From: Pseudomonas entomophila
GTDB taxonomy: Bacteria; Pseudomonadota; Gammaproteobacteria; Pseudomonadales; Pseudomonadaceae
Length of the DNA: 64,000 bases
Direction of reading: 5' to 3'
Assembly: GCF_029193575.1 (NCBI RefSeq)
Contig: NZ_JARGCS010000036.1
Coordinates: 124,001-188,000 of the forward strand
Below are positions 34,737 through 45,200 of the stretch, in pieces. Below the pieces are notes generated by a model. It worked only from the letters and a program-made list of their open reading frames with translations, had not been told where the DNA came from and searched no databases. A program made the position numbers and the translations under genes. Each line of letters begins with the position of its first letter. Position 1 is the first letter of the stretch.

Positions 34737-35741
34737 TTACGCCATGTGTTTAATCAACAATTGCGCCACCTGCACGGCGTTTAGCGCCGCCCCCTTGCGC
34801 ACATTGTCGGTGGTCAGCCAGAGGTTGAGCTGCTGGTCCTCATCGACGCCATGACGTACACGACCAACATAGACCACGTCTTGCCCCACTGCGTCACCCA
34901 CCGGGGTCGGATAATCGTCACGCTCGACCAGTTCGATACCCTCGGCCGCCTCCAGCACCTGGTTGACGGCCTCCAGGTCGACCGGACGATGGCTCTGCAC
35001 CGCCACACTGAAGCTATCGCCGAAAAACACCGGGACTTGAACGCAGGTCACGGAAATCTTCAACGCGGGCAGGCCCAGCAGCACACGCAGCTCGCTGACC
35101 AAGCGTCGCTCCAGCGGCGCATGGCCCTGCTCGTCGGTGGCACCGACCTGCGCCAACAGGTTGAACGCCACTTGGCGGTCGAAGAAGCGCGGCTCCAGGG
35201 GCCGGGCGTTAAGCAGCTCAGCGGTCTGACGCGCCAGCTCGTTGACCGCTTCGCGGCCCTGGGCCGACACCGCCAACGAGGCCATCACCTGCACGCGCTC
35301 GATGTCCAGCAGACCCTTCAAGGGTGCCAAGGCCACGGCCAGGGCCACCGCGGCGCTGCTGGGGCTTGCCACGCGGGCGGGCCAGGCCAGGCCAGCGATC
35401 CGCTCGGGGTTGGCTTCGGGGACCACCGCCAGGGCGTCGTCAAGACCGCCCGACAGGTCGATGACCGTGCACCCCGCCTGTTGCGCCTTGGCCGCGAAAC
35501 TGCGGCTGACCGCAGGCCCAGCGGCGAAGAAGGCCAGCTTGGCCTGGCTGAAGTCGAAACTGTCGACTTCGCGCACGCGCACCTTCTTACCGGCGAACAT
35601 CACGCTACTGCCCGCCGACTCCATGCTGGCCAGCAAGTGCAGGGTGGCGACCGGGAAGTCCAGTTCTTCGAGGATCTGCACGAGGGTTTCACCGACGCTG
35701 CCGGTGGCGCCGATGACGGCGATGTCTAGGGGGTGGGTCAT
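34737..35741 (-). CDS. usg: Usg-type aspartate-semialdehyde dehydrogenase paralogue, catalytic Cys absent
   Basis: The protein has 334 residues. The N-terminal dinucleotide fold is conserved: MTHPLDIAVIGATGSVGETL. The segment that in active enzymes holds NPNC reads VASPSSAAVALAVALAPLKG, so the nucleophile Cys is Ser129. SAQGREAVNELARQTAELLN and VTCVQVPVFFGDSFSVAVQS are the C-terminal blocks of the ASADH family. It therefore should not make aspartate semialdehyde; this is the known Usg-type paralogue that follows asd. The start is the ATG at 35741, preceded by GAGGA; a frame to 35777 is rejected. Confidence 0.88.
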   Translation of the reverse strand: MTHPLDIAVIGATGSVGETLVQILEELDFPVATLHLLASMESAGSSVMFAGKKVRVREVDSFDFSQAKLAFFAAGPAVSRSFAAKAQQAGCTVIDLSGGLDDALAVVPEANPERIAGLAWPARVASPSSAAVALAVALAPLKGLLDIERVQVMASLAVSAQGREAVNELARQTAELLNARPLEPRFFDRQVAFNLLAQVGATDEQGHAPLERRLVSELRVLLGLPALKISVTCVQVPVFFGDSFSVAVQSHRPVDLEAVNQVLEAAEGIELVERDDYPTPVGDAVGQDVVYVGRVRHGVDEDQQLNLWLTTDNVRKGAALNAVQVAQLLIKHMA

Positions 35742-35903
35742 GGGGTGAGTCCTCTGCGGGTACGGCGGGAGCGGCACTTTACTTGGATTGTGGGTTGGGG
35801 CATACCCGTTGGGGTTGCGTTGTGATTACCGCCCCTACAGGGGCACCGTTGATTTTGAGAGCGGCGACGAACCTATACCCCGCGACAGGGCCGGCACAAA
35901 CAA

Positions 35904-35933
35904 AAAACCCGCGCCGGTGAGGACGCGGGTTTT
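35904..35933 (-). terminator. Rho-independent terminator after asd
   Basis: AAAACCCGCG and CGCGGGTTTT form a 10-base stem around 10 bases. On the minus strand it is followed by GGGTTTTTTG, and it lies 18 bases after the asd stop codon. A worn REP-like stretch (about 35835-35895, including CCCGCGACAGGGCCGGC) sits between this and the usg start. Confidence 0.82.
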
Positions 35934-35950
35934 CGGGCACTGCGAGGCGA

Positions 35951-37063
35951 TCAACGCTCCAGCAGGATCCGCAGCATGCGGCGCAGCGGCTCGGCGGCGC
36001 CCCACAGCAGTTGGTCGCCGACCGTGAAGGCGCCCAGGTACTGGGAACCCATGTTCAGCTTGCGCAGACGGCCAACCGGGATGTTCAGCGTGCCGGTGAC
36101 CTTGGTCGGGGTCAGCTCCTGCATGCTGATCTCGCGCTGGTTAGGCACCAGTTTCACCCACGGGTTGTGCTGGCTGATCATGCCTTCGATGTCGGCCAGC
36201 GGCACATCCTTGTTCAGCTTGATGGTCAGCGCCTGGCTGTGGCAACGCATGGCGCCGATGCGCACGCAGATGCCATCGACCGGGATCGGGCTCTTGAAGC
36301 GGCCGAGAATCTTGTTGGTCTCGGCCTGGGCCTTCCATTCCTCACGGCTTTGGCCGTTCGGCAGTTCCTTGTCGATCCACGGGATCAGGCTGCCGGCCAG
36401 CGGCACACCAAAGTTCTCGGTTGGGAAGGCTTCGCCCCGCATGGTCTCGGCGACTTTGCGGTCGATGTCGAGGATCGCGCTCGCCGGGTTGGCCAGCTCG
36501 TCAGCCACCGCCGCGTGGATGCCGCCCATCTGCTTGATCAGTTCACGCATGTTCTGCGCGCCAGCGCCAGAGGCCGCCTGGTAGGTCATGGCGCTCATCC
36601 ACTCGACCAGGCCAGCTTCGAACAAGCCGCCCAGGCCCATCAGCATCAGGCTGACGGTGCAGTTGCCGCCGATGTAGTTCTTGGTGCCCGCGTCCAACTG
36701 CTGGTCGATGACCTTGCGGTTGACCGGGTCGAGGATGATCACCGCGTCATCCTGCATGCGCAGGGACGAGGCGGCGTCGATCCAGTACCCCTGCCAGCCG
36801 GCTTCGCGCAGCTTGGGGAAGACCTCGTTGGTGTAGTCGCCGCCCTGGCAGGTCAGGATCACGTCGAGGGTCTTGAGCTCTTCAATCGAATAAGCGTCCT
36901 TGAGCGGAGCAATATCCTTGCCCACGTTCGGGCCCTGGCCACCCACATTGGAGGTGGTGAAGAACACCGGTTCGATGAGGTCGAAATCCTGCTCCTCCAG
37001 CATCCGCTGCATGAGCACGGAACCGACCATACCGCGCCAACCGATCAGACCTACACGTTTCAT
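35951..37063 (-). CDS. asd: Aspartate-semialdehyde dehydrogenase
   Basis: The enzyme makes aspartate semialdehyde for lysine, threonine, methionine and diaminopimelate. It has 370 residues. The NADPH fold is VGLIGWRGMVGSVLMQRMLE, the catalytic cysteine is C135 in NYIGGNCTVSLMLMGLGG, and MTYQAASGAGAQNMRELIKQ is the substrate region. Unlike usg next door, all key residues are present. The ATG at 37063 is clear. leuB ends 64 bases upstream on the same strand, and a terminator follows the gene. Confidence 0.97.
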   Translation of the reverse strand: MKRVGLIGWRGMVGSVLMQRMLEEQDFDLIEPVFFTTSNVGGQGPNVGKDIAPLKDAYSIEELKTLDVILTCQGGDYTNEVFPKLREAGWQGYWIDAASSLRMQDDAVIILDPVNRKVIDQQLDAGTKNYIGGNCTVSLMLMGLGGLFEAGLVEWMSAMTYQAASGAGAQNMRELIKQMGGIHAAVADELANPASAILDIDRKVAETMRGEAFPTENFGVPLAGSLIPWIDKELPNGQSREEWKAQAETNKILGRFKSPIPVDGICVRIGAMRCHSQALTIKLNKDVPLADIEGMISQHNPWVKLVPNQREISMQELTPTKVTGTLNIPVGRLRKLNMGSQYLGAFTVGDQLLWGAAEPLRRMLRILLER

Positions 37064-37126
37064 CGCAACTACACCTTTGCTAAAAGTGGGCCGCCATCGA
37101 AGGGGAACGACGGCGGGCCAGAGAGA

Positions 37127-38209
<1,083 letters not shown>

Positions 38210-38262
38210 GCTTTCCTCTATCCATTCAAGCGGCGCGGCCCAACTGGTCGCGCCGAAAATAA

Positions 38263-39027
38263 CTAGCGTTCGGCCCAGAGCACCAGGACATCGGTGCTGA
38301 ACGAGCCGTCGGCTTCGATCTGGTAATACTGCCGCACTTCCTCGCCCATCGCCTGCTGCAATTGGCGAATGGCCACCCGCAGCGGCTCCGGCGTGCGCAT
38401 GCGCTCGACCCACGACTGCCACTCCAGGCGCAGGCGCTGGCGGCTGTGGCTACGCACGTGCAGGCCGGCCTCGCTGACATGGCGCTGCCATTCGGCAACG
38501 GAGTAGTCGCGCACGTGGCTGGTGTCGCGCAGCACCTCGACGCTTTGCAGGTAGGTGTCGAGCAGTGGGCTGCCGGGGGACATGACGTCGACGAACGCCG
38601 CCACCCCGCCCGGCTTCAGCACCCGGCGCACTTCGCGCAGGGCCAGGCCCAGGTCGCTCCAGTGGTGTGCCGAATAGCGGCTGAAGACGAAGTCGAAGCT
38701 GGCGTCGGCGAACGGCAGGCGCTCGGCGGCGCCTCGTTCGGTGGCAATGTTGCCCAGGCCACGCTCGGTGGCTGCCGCGGCGACCACCTCGAGCATCGAT
38801 TGCGACAGGTCGTAGGCGACCACCTCGGCAACCAGCGGGGCGACATGGAAACTGACATGGCCGGCACCGCAGCCCAGGTCCAGCACGCGGGCTTCGCCGT
38901 GCCCGGCGAGTTCGGCCTGCAGCAGGGCGAATTCGCGGCCCTGCGCGTGCACGGCACTGCTCAGGTAGGCATTGGCCTGTTCGCCGAACTGGCGCTGGAC
39001 CACATCGGTGTGGGCGGTGTTGGTCAT
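38263..39027 (-). CDS. Class I SAM-dependent methyltransferase
   Basis: The protein has 254 residues. The SAM site is VLDLGCGAGHVSFHVAP at about 48-64, followed by VVAYDLSQSMLEVVAAAATE and the later LREVRRVLKPGGVAAFVDVM, the pattern of the UbiE/COQ5-like (Methyltransf_11) group. The acceptor is not readable. The start is the ATG at 39027, with AAGGAAA 8 bases before. It lies between leuD and leuB and is transcribed with them, an arrangement that in my memory is common in pseudomonads though its reason is unknown. Confidence 0.88.
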   Translation of the reverse strand: MTNTAHTDVVQRQFGEQANAYLSSAVHAQGREFALLQAELAGHGEARVLDLGCGAGHVSFHVAPLVAEVVAYDLSQSMLEVVAAAATERGLGNIATERGAAERLPFADASFDFVFSRYSAHHWSDLGLALREVRRVLKPGGVAAFVDVMSPGSPLLDTYLQSVEVLRDTSHVRDYSVAEWQRHVSEAGLHVRSHSRQRLRLEWQSWVERMRTPEPLRVAIRQLQQAMGEEVRQYYQIEADGSFSTDVLVLWAER

Positions 39028-39051
39028 GCGGGTTTCCTTGAGTCCTTCACT

Positions 39052-39095
39052 GGGTTTACCGGCCGTACCGCGGGGCGAGCCCGCGGCTACAGCGA
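39052..39095. repeat. Worn REP-type element between leuD and the methyltransferase
   Basis: The stretch includes CCGCGGGGCGAGCCCGCGGC, a REP-like palindrome core with several changes. It sits inside the leu transcript, in the 89-base gap, so it may affect expression downstream of leuD. Confidence 0.5.
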
Positions 39096-39116
39096 CGGTG
39101 TTAACCGTCATGCCAC

Positions 39117-39761
39117 TCAGGCATCGCGGAACAGCCATGGCTGGCTGGCGCGGTGCTTGCCTTCGAAGGCCTTGATCGCATCGGCGTCCTGCAGGGTCAG
39201 GCCGATATCGTCCAGCCCATTGAGCAGGCAGTGCTTGCGGAAGGCGTCGATCTCGAAGTGCAGCACCTTGCCATCCGGGCGGGTCACCGCCTGCGCCTGC
39301 AGGTCGATGGTCAGCTGGTAGCCCGGGTTGGCCTCGACCTGCTTGAACAGCTCATCGACTTCTTCATCGCTGAGGATGATCGGCAGCAAACCGTTCTTGA
39401 AGCTGTTGTTGAAGAAGATGTCGGCAAAGCTCGGCGCGATGACACTGCGGAAGCCGTACTCGTCCAGGGCCCAGGGGGCGTGCTCGCGGCTCGAGCCACA
39501 GCCGAAGTTCTCGCGCGCCAACAATACGCTGGCACCCTGGTAGCGTGCGTGGTTGAGCACGAACTCCTGGTTCAGCGGGCGCTTGCTGTTGTCCTGGTAG
39601 GGCTGACCGACATCCAGGTAGCGCCACTCGTCGAACAGGTTCGGACCGAAGCCGGTGCGCTTGATCGACTTGAGAAACTGCTTGGGGATGATCTGGTCGG
39701 TGTCGACGTTGGCGCGATCCAATGGCGCGACCAGGCCGGTATGCTGGGTGAAGGCTTTCAT
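39117..39761 (-). CDS. leuD: 3-isopropylmalate dehydratase small subunit
   Basis: The protein has 214 residues and provides the swivelling domain of isopropylmalate isomerase. MKAFTQHTGLVAPLDRANVD, DQIIPKQFLKSIKRTGFG and NFGCGSSREHAPWALDEYGF are the substrate-binding blocks, and the length is normal. The ATG at 39761 overlaps the leuC stop by 4 bases (ATGA), which couples equal production of the two subunits. Confidence 0.97.
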   Translation of the reverse strand: MKAFTQHTGLVAPLDRANVDTDQIIPKQFLKSIKRTGFGPNLFDEWRYLDVGQPYQDNSKRPLNQEFVLNHARYQGASVLLARENFGCGSSREHAPWALDEYGFRSVIAPSFADIFFNNSFKNGLLPIILSDEEVDELFKQVEANPGYQLTIDLQAQAVTRPDGKVLHFEIDAFRKHCLLNGLDDIGLTLQDADAIKAFEGKHRASQPWLFRDA

Positions 39762-41191
39762 GCTGCGCTCCCTTGGATCAACTCGCGGACATCGATGAAG
39801 TGGCCGGTAACCGCCGCAGCGGCGGCCATGGCCGGGCTGACCAGGTGGGTACGACCACCGGCGCCCTGGCGGCCCTCGAAGTTGCGGTTGGAGGTGGACG
39901 CGCAGTGCTCACCGCTCTCCAGGCGGTCCGGGTTCATCGCCAGGCACATGGAGCAACCCGGTTCACGCCACTCGAAACCGGCTTCCAGGAAGATCTTGTC
40001 CAGGCCTTCGCGCTCGGCCTGGGCCTTGACCAGGCCCGAACCCGGCACCACCAGCGCCTGCTTGACGTTGGCGGCGACCTTGCGACCCTTGGCGATCTCG
40101 GCGGCGGCGCGCAGGTCTTCGATGCGCGAGTTGGTGCACGAACCGATGAACACGCGGTCGAGCTTGATGTCGGTGATCGCCTGGTTGGCGGTCAGGCCCA
40201 TGTACTTGAGGGCGCGCTCGATGGAGCCACGCTTGATCAGGTCGGCCTCGGCGGCCGGGTCCGGCACGCGCTGATCGACCGCGAGGACCATTTCCGGGGA
40301 GGTGCCCCAGCTGACCTGCGGCTTGATCTGCGCGGCATCCAGCTCGACCACGGTGTCGAACACCGCGTCCGCGTCGGACACCAGGCCCTGCCAAGCCTCG
40401 ACCGCCAGCGGCCACTGCTCGCCCTTCGGTGCGTAGGGGCGGCCTTCGACATAGGCGACGGTGGTGGCGTCGACCGCCACCAGGCCAACGCGGGCACCAG
40501 CCTCGATGGACATGTTGCAGATGGTCATGCGGCCTTCCATCGACAGTTCACGGATGGCGCTGCCCGCAAACTCCATGGCGTGGCCGTTGCCACCGGCGGT
40601 GCCGATCTTGCCGATCACGGCCAGGACGATGTCCTTGGCGGTGACGCCGGCCGGCAGTTGGCCTTCGACGCGCACCAGCATGTTCTTCATCTTCTTGGCC
40701 ACCAGGCACTGGGTGGCGAGCACGTGCTCGACTTCGGACGTGCCGATGCCATGGGCCAGCGCGCCGAAGGCGCCATGGGTGGAGGTGTGCGAGTCGCCGC
40801 AGACCACGGTCATGCCCGGCAGGGTGGCGCCCTGCTCGGGGCTGATGACGTGGACGATGCCCTGGCGCTCGTCGTTCATCTTGAATTCGACGATGCCATA
40901 TTCGTCACAGTTCTCGTCGAGGGTCTGCACCTGCAGGCGCGACACCTGGTCGACGATGGCCTCGATGCCGCCCTTGCGCTCCGGCGTGGTCGGCACGTTG
41001 TGGTCGGGCGTGGCGATGTTGGCATCGATGCGCCATGGCTGGCGGTTGGCCAGGCGAAGGCCCTCGAAGGCCTGCGGCGAGGTCACTTCGTGGATGATGT
41101 GGCGGTCGATGTAGATCAGGGAAGAGCCGTCGTCGCGGCGCTTGACCTCATGCGCATCCCAGAGTTTGTCGTAGAGCGTTTTGCCAGCCAT
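39758..41191 (-). CDS. leuC: 3-isopropylmalate dehydratase large subunit
   Basis: The protein has 477 residues of the aconitase fold with a 4Fe-4S cluster. Cluster cysteines are in FIGSCTNSRIEDLRAAAEIA and CSMCLAMNPDRL. GDSHTSTHGAFGALAHGIGT is the first aconitase signature. The start is the ATG at 41191 (MAGKTLYDKLWDAHEV); a frame to 41206 adds five residues without support. It is the first gene of leuC-leuD-methyltransferase-leuB-asd and is divergent from a LysR-family gene that probably controls it. Confidence 0.97.
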   Translation of the reverse strand: MAGKTLYDKLWDAHEVKRRDDGSSLIYIDRHIIHEVTSPQAFEGLRLANRQPWRIDANIATPDHNVPTTPERKGGIEAIVDQVSRLQVQTLDENCDEYGIVEFKMNDERQGIVHVISPEQGATLPGMTVVCGDSHTSTHGAFGALAHGIGTSEVEHVLATQCLVAKKMKNMLVRVEGQLPAGVTAKDIVLAVIGKIGTAGGNGHAMEFAGSAIRELSMEGRMTICNMSIEAGARVGLVAVDATTVAYVEGRPYAPKGEQWPLAVEAWQGLVSDADAVFDTVVELDAAQIKPQVSWGTSPEMVLAVDQRVPDPAAEADLIKRGSIERALKYMGLTANQAITDIKLDRVFIGSCTNSRIEDLRAAAEIAKGRKVAANVKQALVVPGSGLVKAQAEREGLDKIFLEAGFEWREPGCSMCLAMNPDRLESGEHCASTSNRNFEGRQGAGGRTHLVSPAMAAAAAVTGHFIDVRELIQGSAA

Positions 41192-41264
41192 CAGACTGTT
41201 CCTCATCAGCGTCTTTCTATGCCAATAACCCCTTGGCTTGTACGGGCGATGCTAGGGCGTTAGA

Positions 41265-41304
41265 TTGAATAACTCAAATTCATAATTTTCATGCTTTGAA
41301 TAAC
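41265..41304. promoter_or_regulatory. Direct repeat in the leuC / LysR divergent promoter
   Basis: TTGAATAAC occurs at 41265-41273 and again at 41296-41304, 31 bases apart (about three helical turns), in an A/T-rich part of the 131-base gap. Paired sites on one helix face are consistent with binding of the LysR-family protein, but this is inference. Confidence 0.45.
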
Positions 41305-41322
41305 CAATAGGAATCGAGCCCC

Positions 41323-42201
41323 TTGGACCTGGCCAACCTCAGCGCCTTCATCGCGATTGCCGAAACCGGCAGCTTCTCCGGCGCTGGCGAACGCCTGCAC
41401 CTGACCCAACCGGCCATCAGCAAGCGCATCGCCGGGCTCGAGCAGCAACTCGACGTGCGCTTGTTCGATCGCTTGGGGCGCGAGGTGACCCTGACCGAAG
41501 CCGGGCGCGCACTGTTGCCACGGGCATACCAGATTCTCAATGTGCTGGAGGATACCCGACGCGCACTGACCAATCTGACTGGCGAGGTGACAGGTCGCTT
41601 GACCCTGGCCACCAGCCACCACATTGGCCTGCACCGTCTGCCCCCGTTATTACGGGCGTTCACCCGTCAGTACCCTGCCGTGGCGCTGGATATTCAGTTC
41701 CTCGACTCAGAAGCGGCCTACGATGAAATTCTCCATGGTCGAGCGGAAATTGCCGTGATTACCCTGGCCCCTGAGCCGCACCACCTCATTCGGGCGATCC
41801 CGGTGTGGGACGACGCCCTGGACTTCGTGGCCGCACCGGAACACCCGCTGGCGCGTGATAGCGAGGTCAACCTGGCCGACGTGGCGCGCCACCCGGCGGT
41901 GTTCCCCGGTGGCAACACCTTCACCCACCACATCGTCCAGCGCCTGTTCGAGAGCCAGGGCCTGACGCCGAACATCGCCATGAGCACCAACTACCTGGAG
42001 ACCATCAAGATGATGGTCTCCATCGGCCTGGCGTGGAGTGTGCTGCCACGTACTATGCTCGATGAACAGGTTGCACCCATCGCCTTGCCCGGCATACAGC
42101 TGTCGCGCCAGCTAGGCTACATTCTGCATACGGAACGAACGCTATCGAACGCGGCAAGGGCCTTCATGGCATTGCTCGACAGCCACGCAGGGTCCGTTTA
42201 A
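41323..42201 (+). CDS. LysR-family transcriptional regulator
   Basis: The protein has 292 residues. The helix-turn-helix at about 1-60 is canonical: NLSAFIAIAETGSFSGAGER, LHLTQPAISKRIAGLEQQL, and LFDRLGREVTLTEAG. The rest is the substrate-binding sensor fold (LPPLLRAFTRQYPAVALDIQ, FPGGNTFTHHIVQRLFESQG). The start is the TTG at 41323, with AGGA about 14 bases upstream; no ATG is available without losing the HTH. It is divergent from leuC and the likely regulator of the leu genes; the co-inducer would be a pathway intermediate, which is inference. Confidence 0.85.
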   Translation: MDLANLSAFIAIAETGSFSGAGERLHLTQPAISKRIAGLEQQLDVRLFDRLGREVTLTEAGRALLPRAYQILNVLEDTRRALTNLTGEVTGRLTLATSHHIGLHRLPPLLRAFTRQYPAVALDIQFLDSEAAYDEILHGRAEIAVITLAPEPHHLIRAIPVWDDALDFVAAPEHPLARDSEVNLADVARHPAVFPGGNTFTHHIVQRLFESQGLTPNIAMSTNYLETIKMMVSIGLAWSVLPRTMLDEQVAPIALPGIQLSRQLGYILHTERTLSNAARAFMALLDSHAGSV

Positions 42202-42263
42202 CCGGTCGTCAGCACGGCATATCTCTATTCAAGGACGCTTCATCCGCCAAAGGTCTGGTACCG

Positions 42264-45200
42264 ATGCCCAAATCAGCAAACCGCTTTCCGCGCCTGCCGC
42301 GTATTCCTGCGGTCGATCCCCAGGAGTCGGAGCAGGCCTGGCAGAACGCCCCGCAGTTGCTGGCCGCGCTCAACGGCGCGCGCCTGGGCGCGTGGTTGTG
42401 GGACATCGAAACTGGTCGCGTCAGCTGGTCACGCGGCACCCAGGCGCTGTTCGGCTTCGACCCCCAGCGCCCACTGCCCGCCGACATCGATTACCTCGAT
42501 TTGCTGCCCGAGGAGGACCGCGCCCGCACTCGCCAACTGTTCCAGGCCGTAGTGAGTGGCGAACCCGTGGAACAGGCCATGCGCCATCGCATCCGCTGGC
42601 CAGACGGCAGTCTGCACTGGCTGGAGATCAACGGCAGCCTGACCCACGACCGTCATGGCCGCCCCCAGATGATCGGGGTGATCCGCGAAATCACTCGCCA
42701 GCGTGAGCGCGAAACCGCGCTGATCAACTCCGAGAAACGTTTCGCCACCCTCTTCCACCTCAGCCCCAATGCCATTCTGCTGACCCGCCGCCACGACGGC
42801 CTGATCTTCGAGGTCAACCAGCACTTCGAGGACATGTTCGGCTGGCCCGGCAGCCAGGTGGTGGGCAAGACCAGCGTGGAACTGGGCCTGTGGGTCAACC
42901 CCGAGCAGCGCCATCAAGTACTGGAGGCGACTACCGGCAACAGCGGCCCACTGATCATGGAAGTGCAGTTCCGTGCCAGCACCGGCAAGGTCCATGACGG
43001 CATCCTCTGCACCCAGGGTATCGAGCTGGAGGGCATCACCTACCTGATCAGCACCTTCGTCGACACCACCGAGCGCAAGCGTGCCGAACAAGCGCTCAAG
43101 GACAGCCAGGAGCGCCTCGACCTGGCCCTGGACTCGGCGCAGCTGGGTACCTGGGATTGGCACATCCCCAGCGGCATGCTCTACGGCTCGGCCCGCGCCG
43201 CGCAATTGCACGGCCTGGACCCGGTGCCGTTCCACGAATCCTTCGAGGCGTTCTTCGAGGGCGTGCCGGAGCAGGAACGCAGCGTGATGCGCCAGGCCTA
43301 CCGCAGCTTGCGCGAAGGCCCGGCGGGCAATTACCAGATCACCTACCGCATCCAGCTGGATAACGGCGCCTCGCGCTATATCGAAAGCCGCGCGCGGTTG
43401 TACCGTGACGACCAGGGCAACCCACTGCGCATGGCCGGCACGCTGCTGGACATCACCGACCAGGTCGAGCGCGAACAGCGCCTGACCGCCTCGGAAGAGA
43501 AGTTTGCCAGCCTGTTCCAGGTCAGCCCCGATCCGATCTGCGTCACCCGCCAGGACAACGGCCAGTTCATCGAGGTCAACCCGGCCTTTACTCAGACCTT
43601 CGGCTGGAACGCCGACCAGGTGATCGGCCGCACCGCCGAGCAGATCGGCTTGTGGGCCGAGTCCTCAGACCGCGCCCTGCGCATCGAACGCGTGATCCGC
43701 GAGCAGGCCTTGAGCAACGTGGCGGTGGTGGTCAACCATCGCAATGGCACCCCCTTGACGTGCGTGATCTCCAGCCGCCTGATCAGTGTCGACAACCAGC
43801 CCTGCAGCGTCACCACCCTGCGCGACATCACCCAGCAGCAGCGCGCCGAGGCGGCGCTCAAGGCCAGCGAGGAGAAGTTCGCCAAGGCCTTCCATTCCAG
43901 CCCCGACGCCATCACCATCACCGAACGCCAGACCGGCCGCTACCTGGAGGTCAACGACGGGTTCTGCCGCCTGACCGGCTACAGTGCTGCCGAGGTAGTC
44001 GGGCACAGCGTCTTCGAGATCGGCATCTGGGCCGACGACAAGCAGCGCAGCGCCCTGCTCACCGAGCTCAAGGAGCGTGGACGGGTGCACCACCGGGAGA
44101 TGCTCGGGCGCAACAAGCGCGGCGACATCCTCACCGTCGAGGTGTCGGTGGAGCCAATCAGCCTCAACGAGACCGACTGCCTGCTGCTCACCGCCCGCGA
44201 CGTCAGCCAACTGAAGAACGCCCAGGCGCAGATCCGCCACCTGGCCTACCACGACCCGCTGACAAACCTGCCCAACCGCGCACTGTTGATGGACCGCCTG
44301 AGCCAGCAGATCGCCCTGCTCAAACGCCATAACCTGCGCGGCGCATTGCTGTTCCTCGACCTGGACCATTTCAAGCACATCAACGACTCGCTCGGTCACC
44401 CGGTGGGCGACACGGTGCTGAAGATCATCACCGCGCGCCTGGAGGCCAGCGTGCGCCTGGAAGACACCGTGGCGCGCCTGGGGGGCGACGAGTTCGTGGT
44501 GCTGCTCAGCGGCCTGGAGGGCAGCCGCGAAGAGGTCGAGGGCAAAGTCCGCGAGTTGGCCGACACCCTGCGCGAACTGCTGGCAGAGCCGATGTCGCTG
44601 GATGGCCAGCGCCTGCAAGTGACGCCGAGTATCGGCGTAGCGCTGATTCCCGACCATGGCGCCACCCCCGCCGACCTGCTCAAGCGCGCCGACATCGCCC
44701 TGTACCGGGCCAAGGACTCCGGGCGCAACACCACGCAACTGTTCCACACCACCATGCAAAAGGCCGCCAGTGAGCGCTTGCGCATGGAAAACGACCTGCG
44801 CCTGGCCCTGGCCCGGGGCGAGTTGGCCCTGCACTTCCAGCCCCAGGTCGATGCCCGCGACAACCGCATCGTCGGCGCCGAGGTGCTGCTGCGCTGGCAC
44901 CACCCGCAACTGGGTCAGCAACCGCCCTCGCAATTCATCCAAGTGCTGGAGGAAAGTGGCTTGATCCTCGAAGTTGGTAGCTGGATCCTCGACGAAGCCT
45001 GCGACGCCTGCGCGCGCATGCTGGAGGACGGGCTGATATGCGCCGACGAGTTCAGCCTGTGCGTGAATATCAGCCCCCGGCAGTTCCGGCAGAACGACTT
45101 CGTCGAGCGGGTGCTTCGCAGCCTTGACGACTACCGCCTGCCACGGCGCATGCTCAAGCTGGAAATTACCGAAGGCATCGTCATCCAGAACCTGGAAGAC

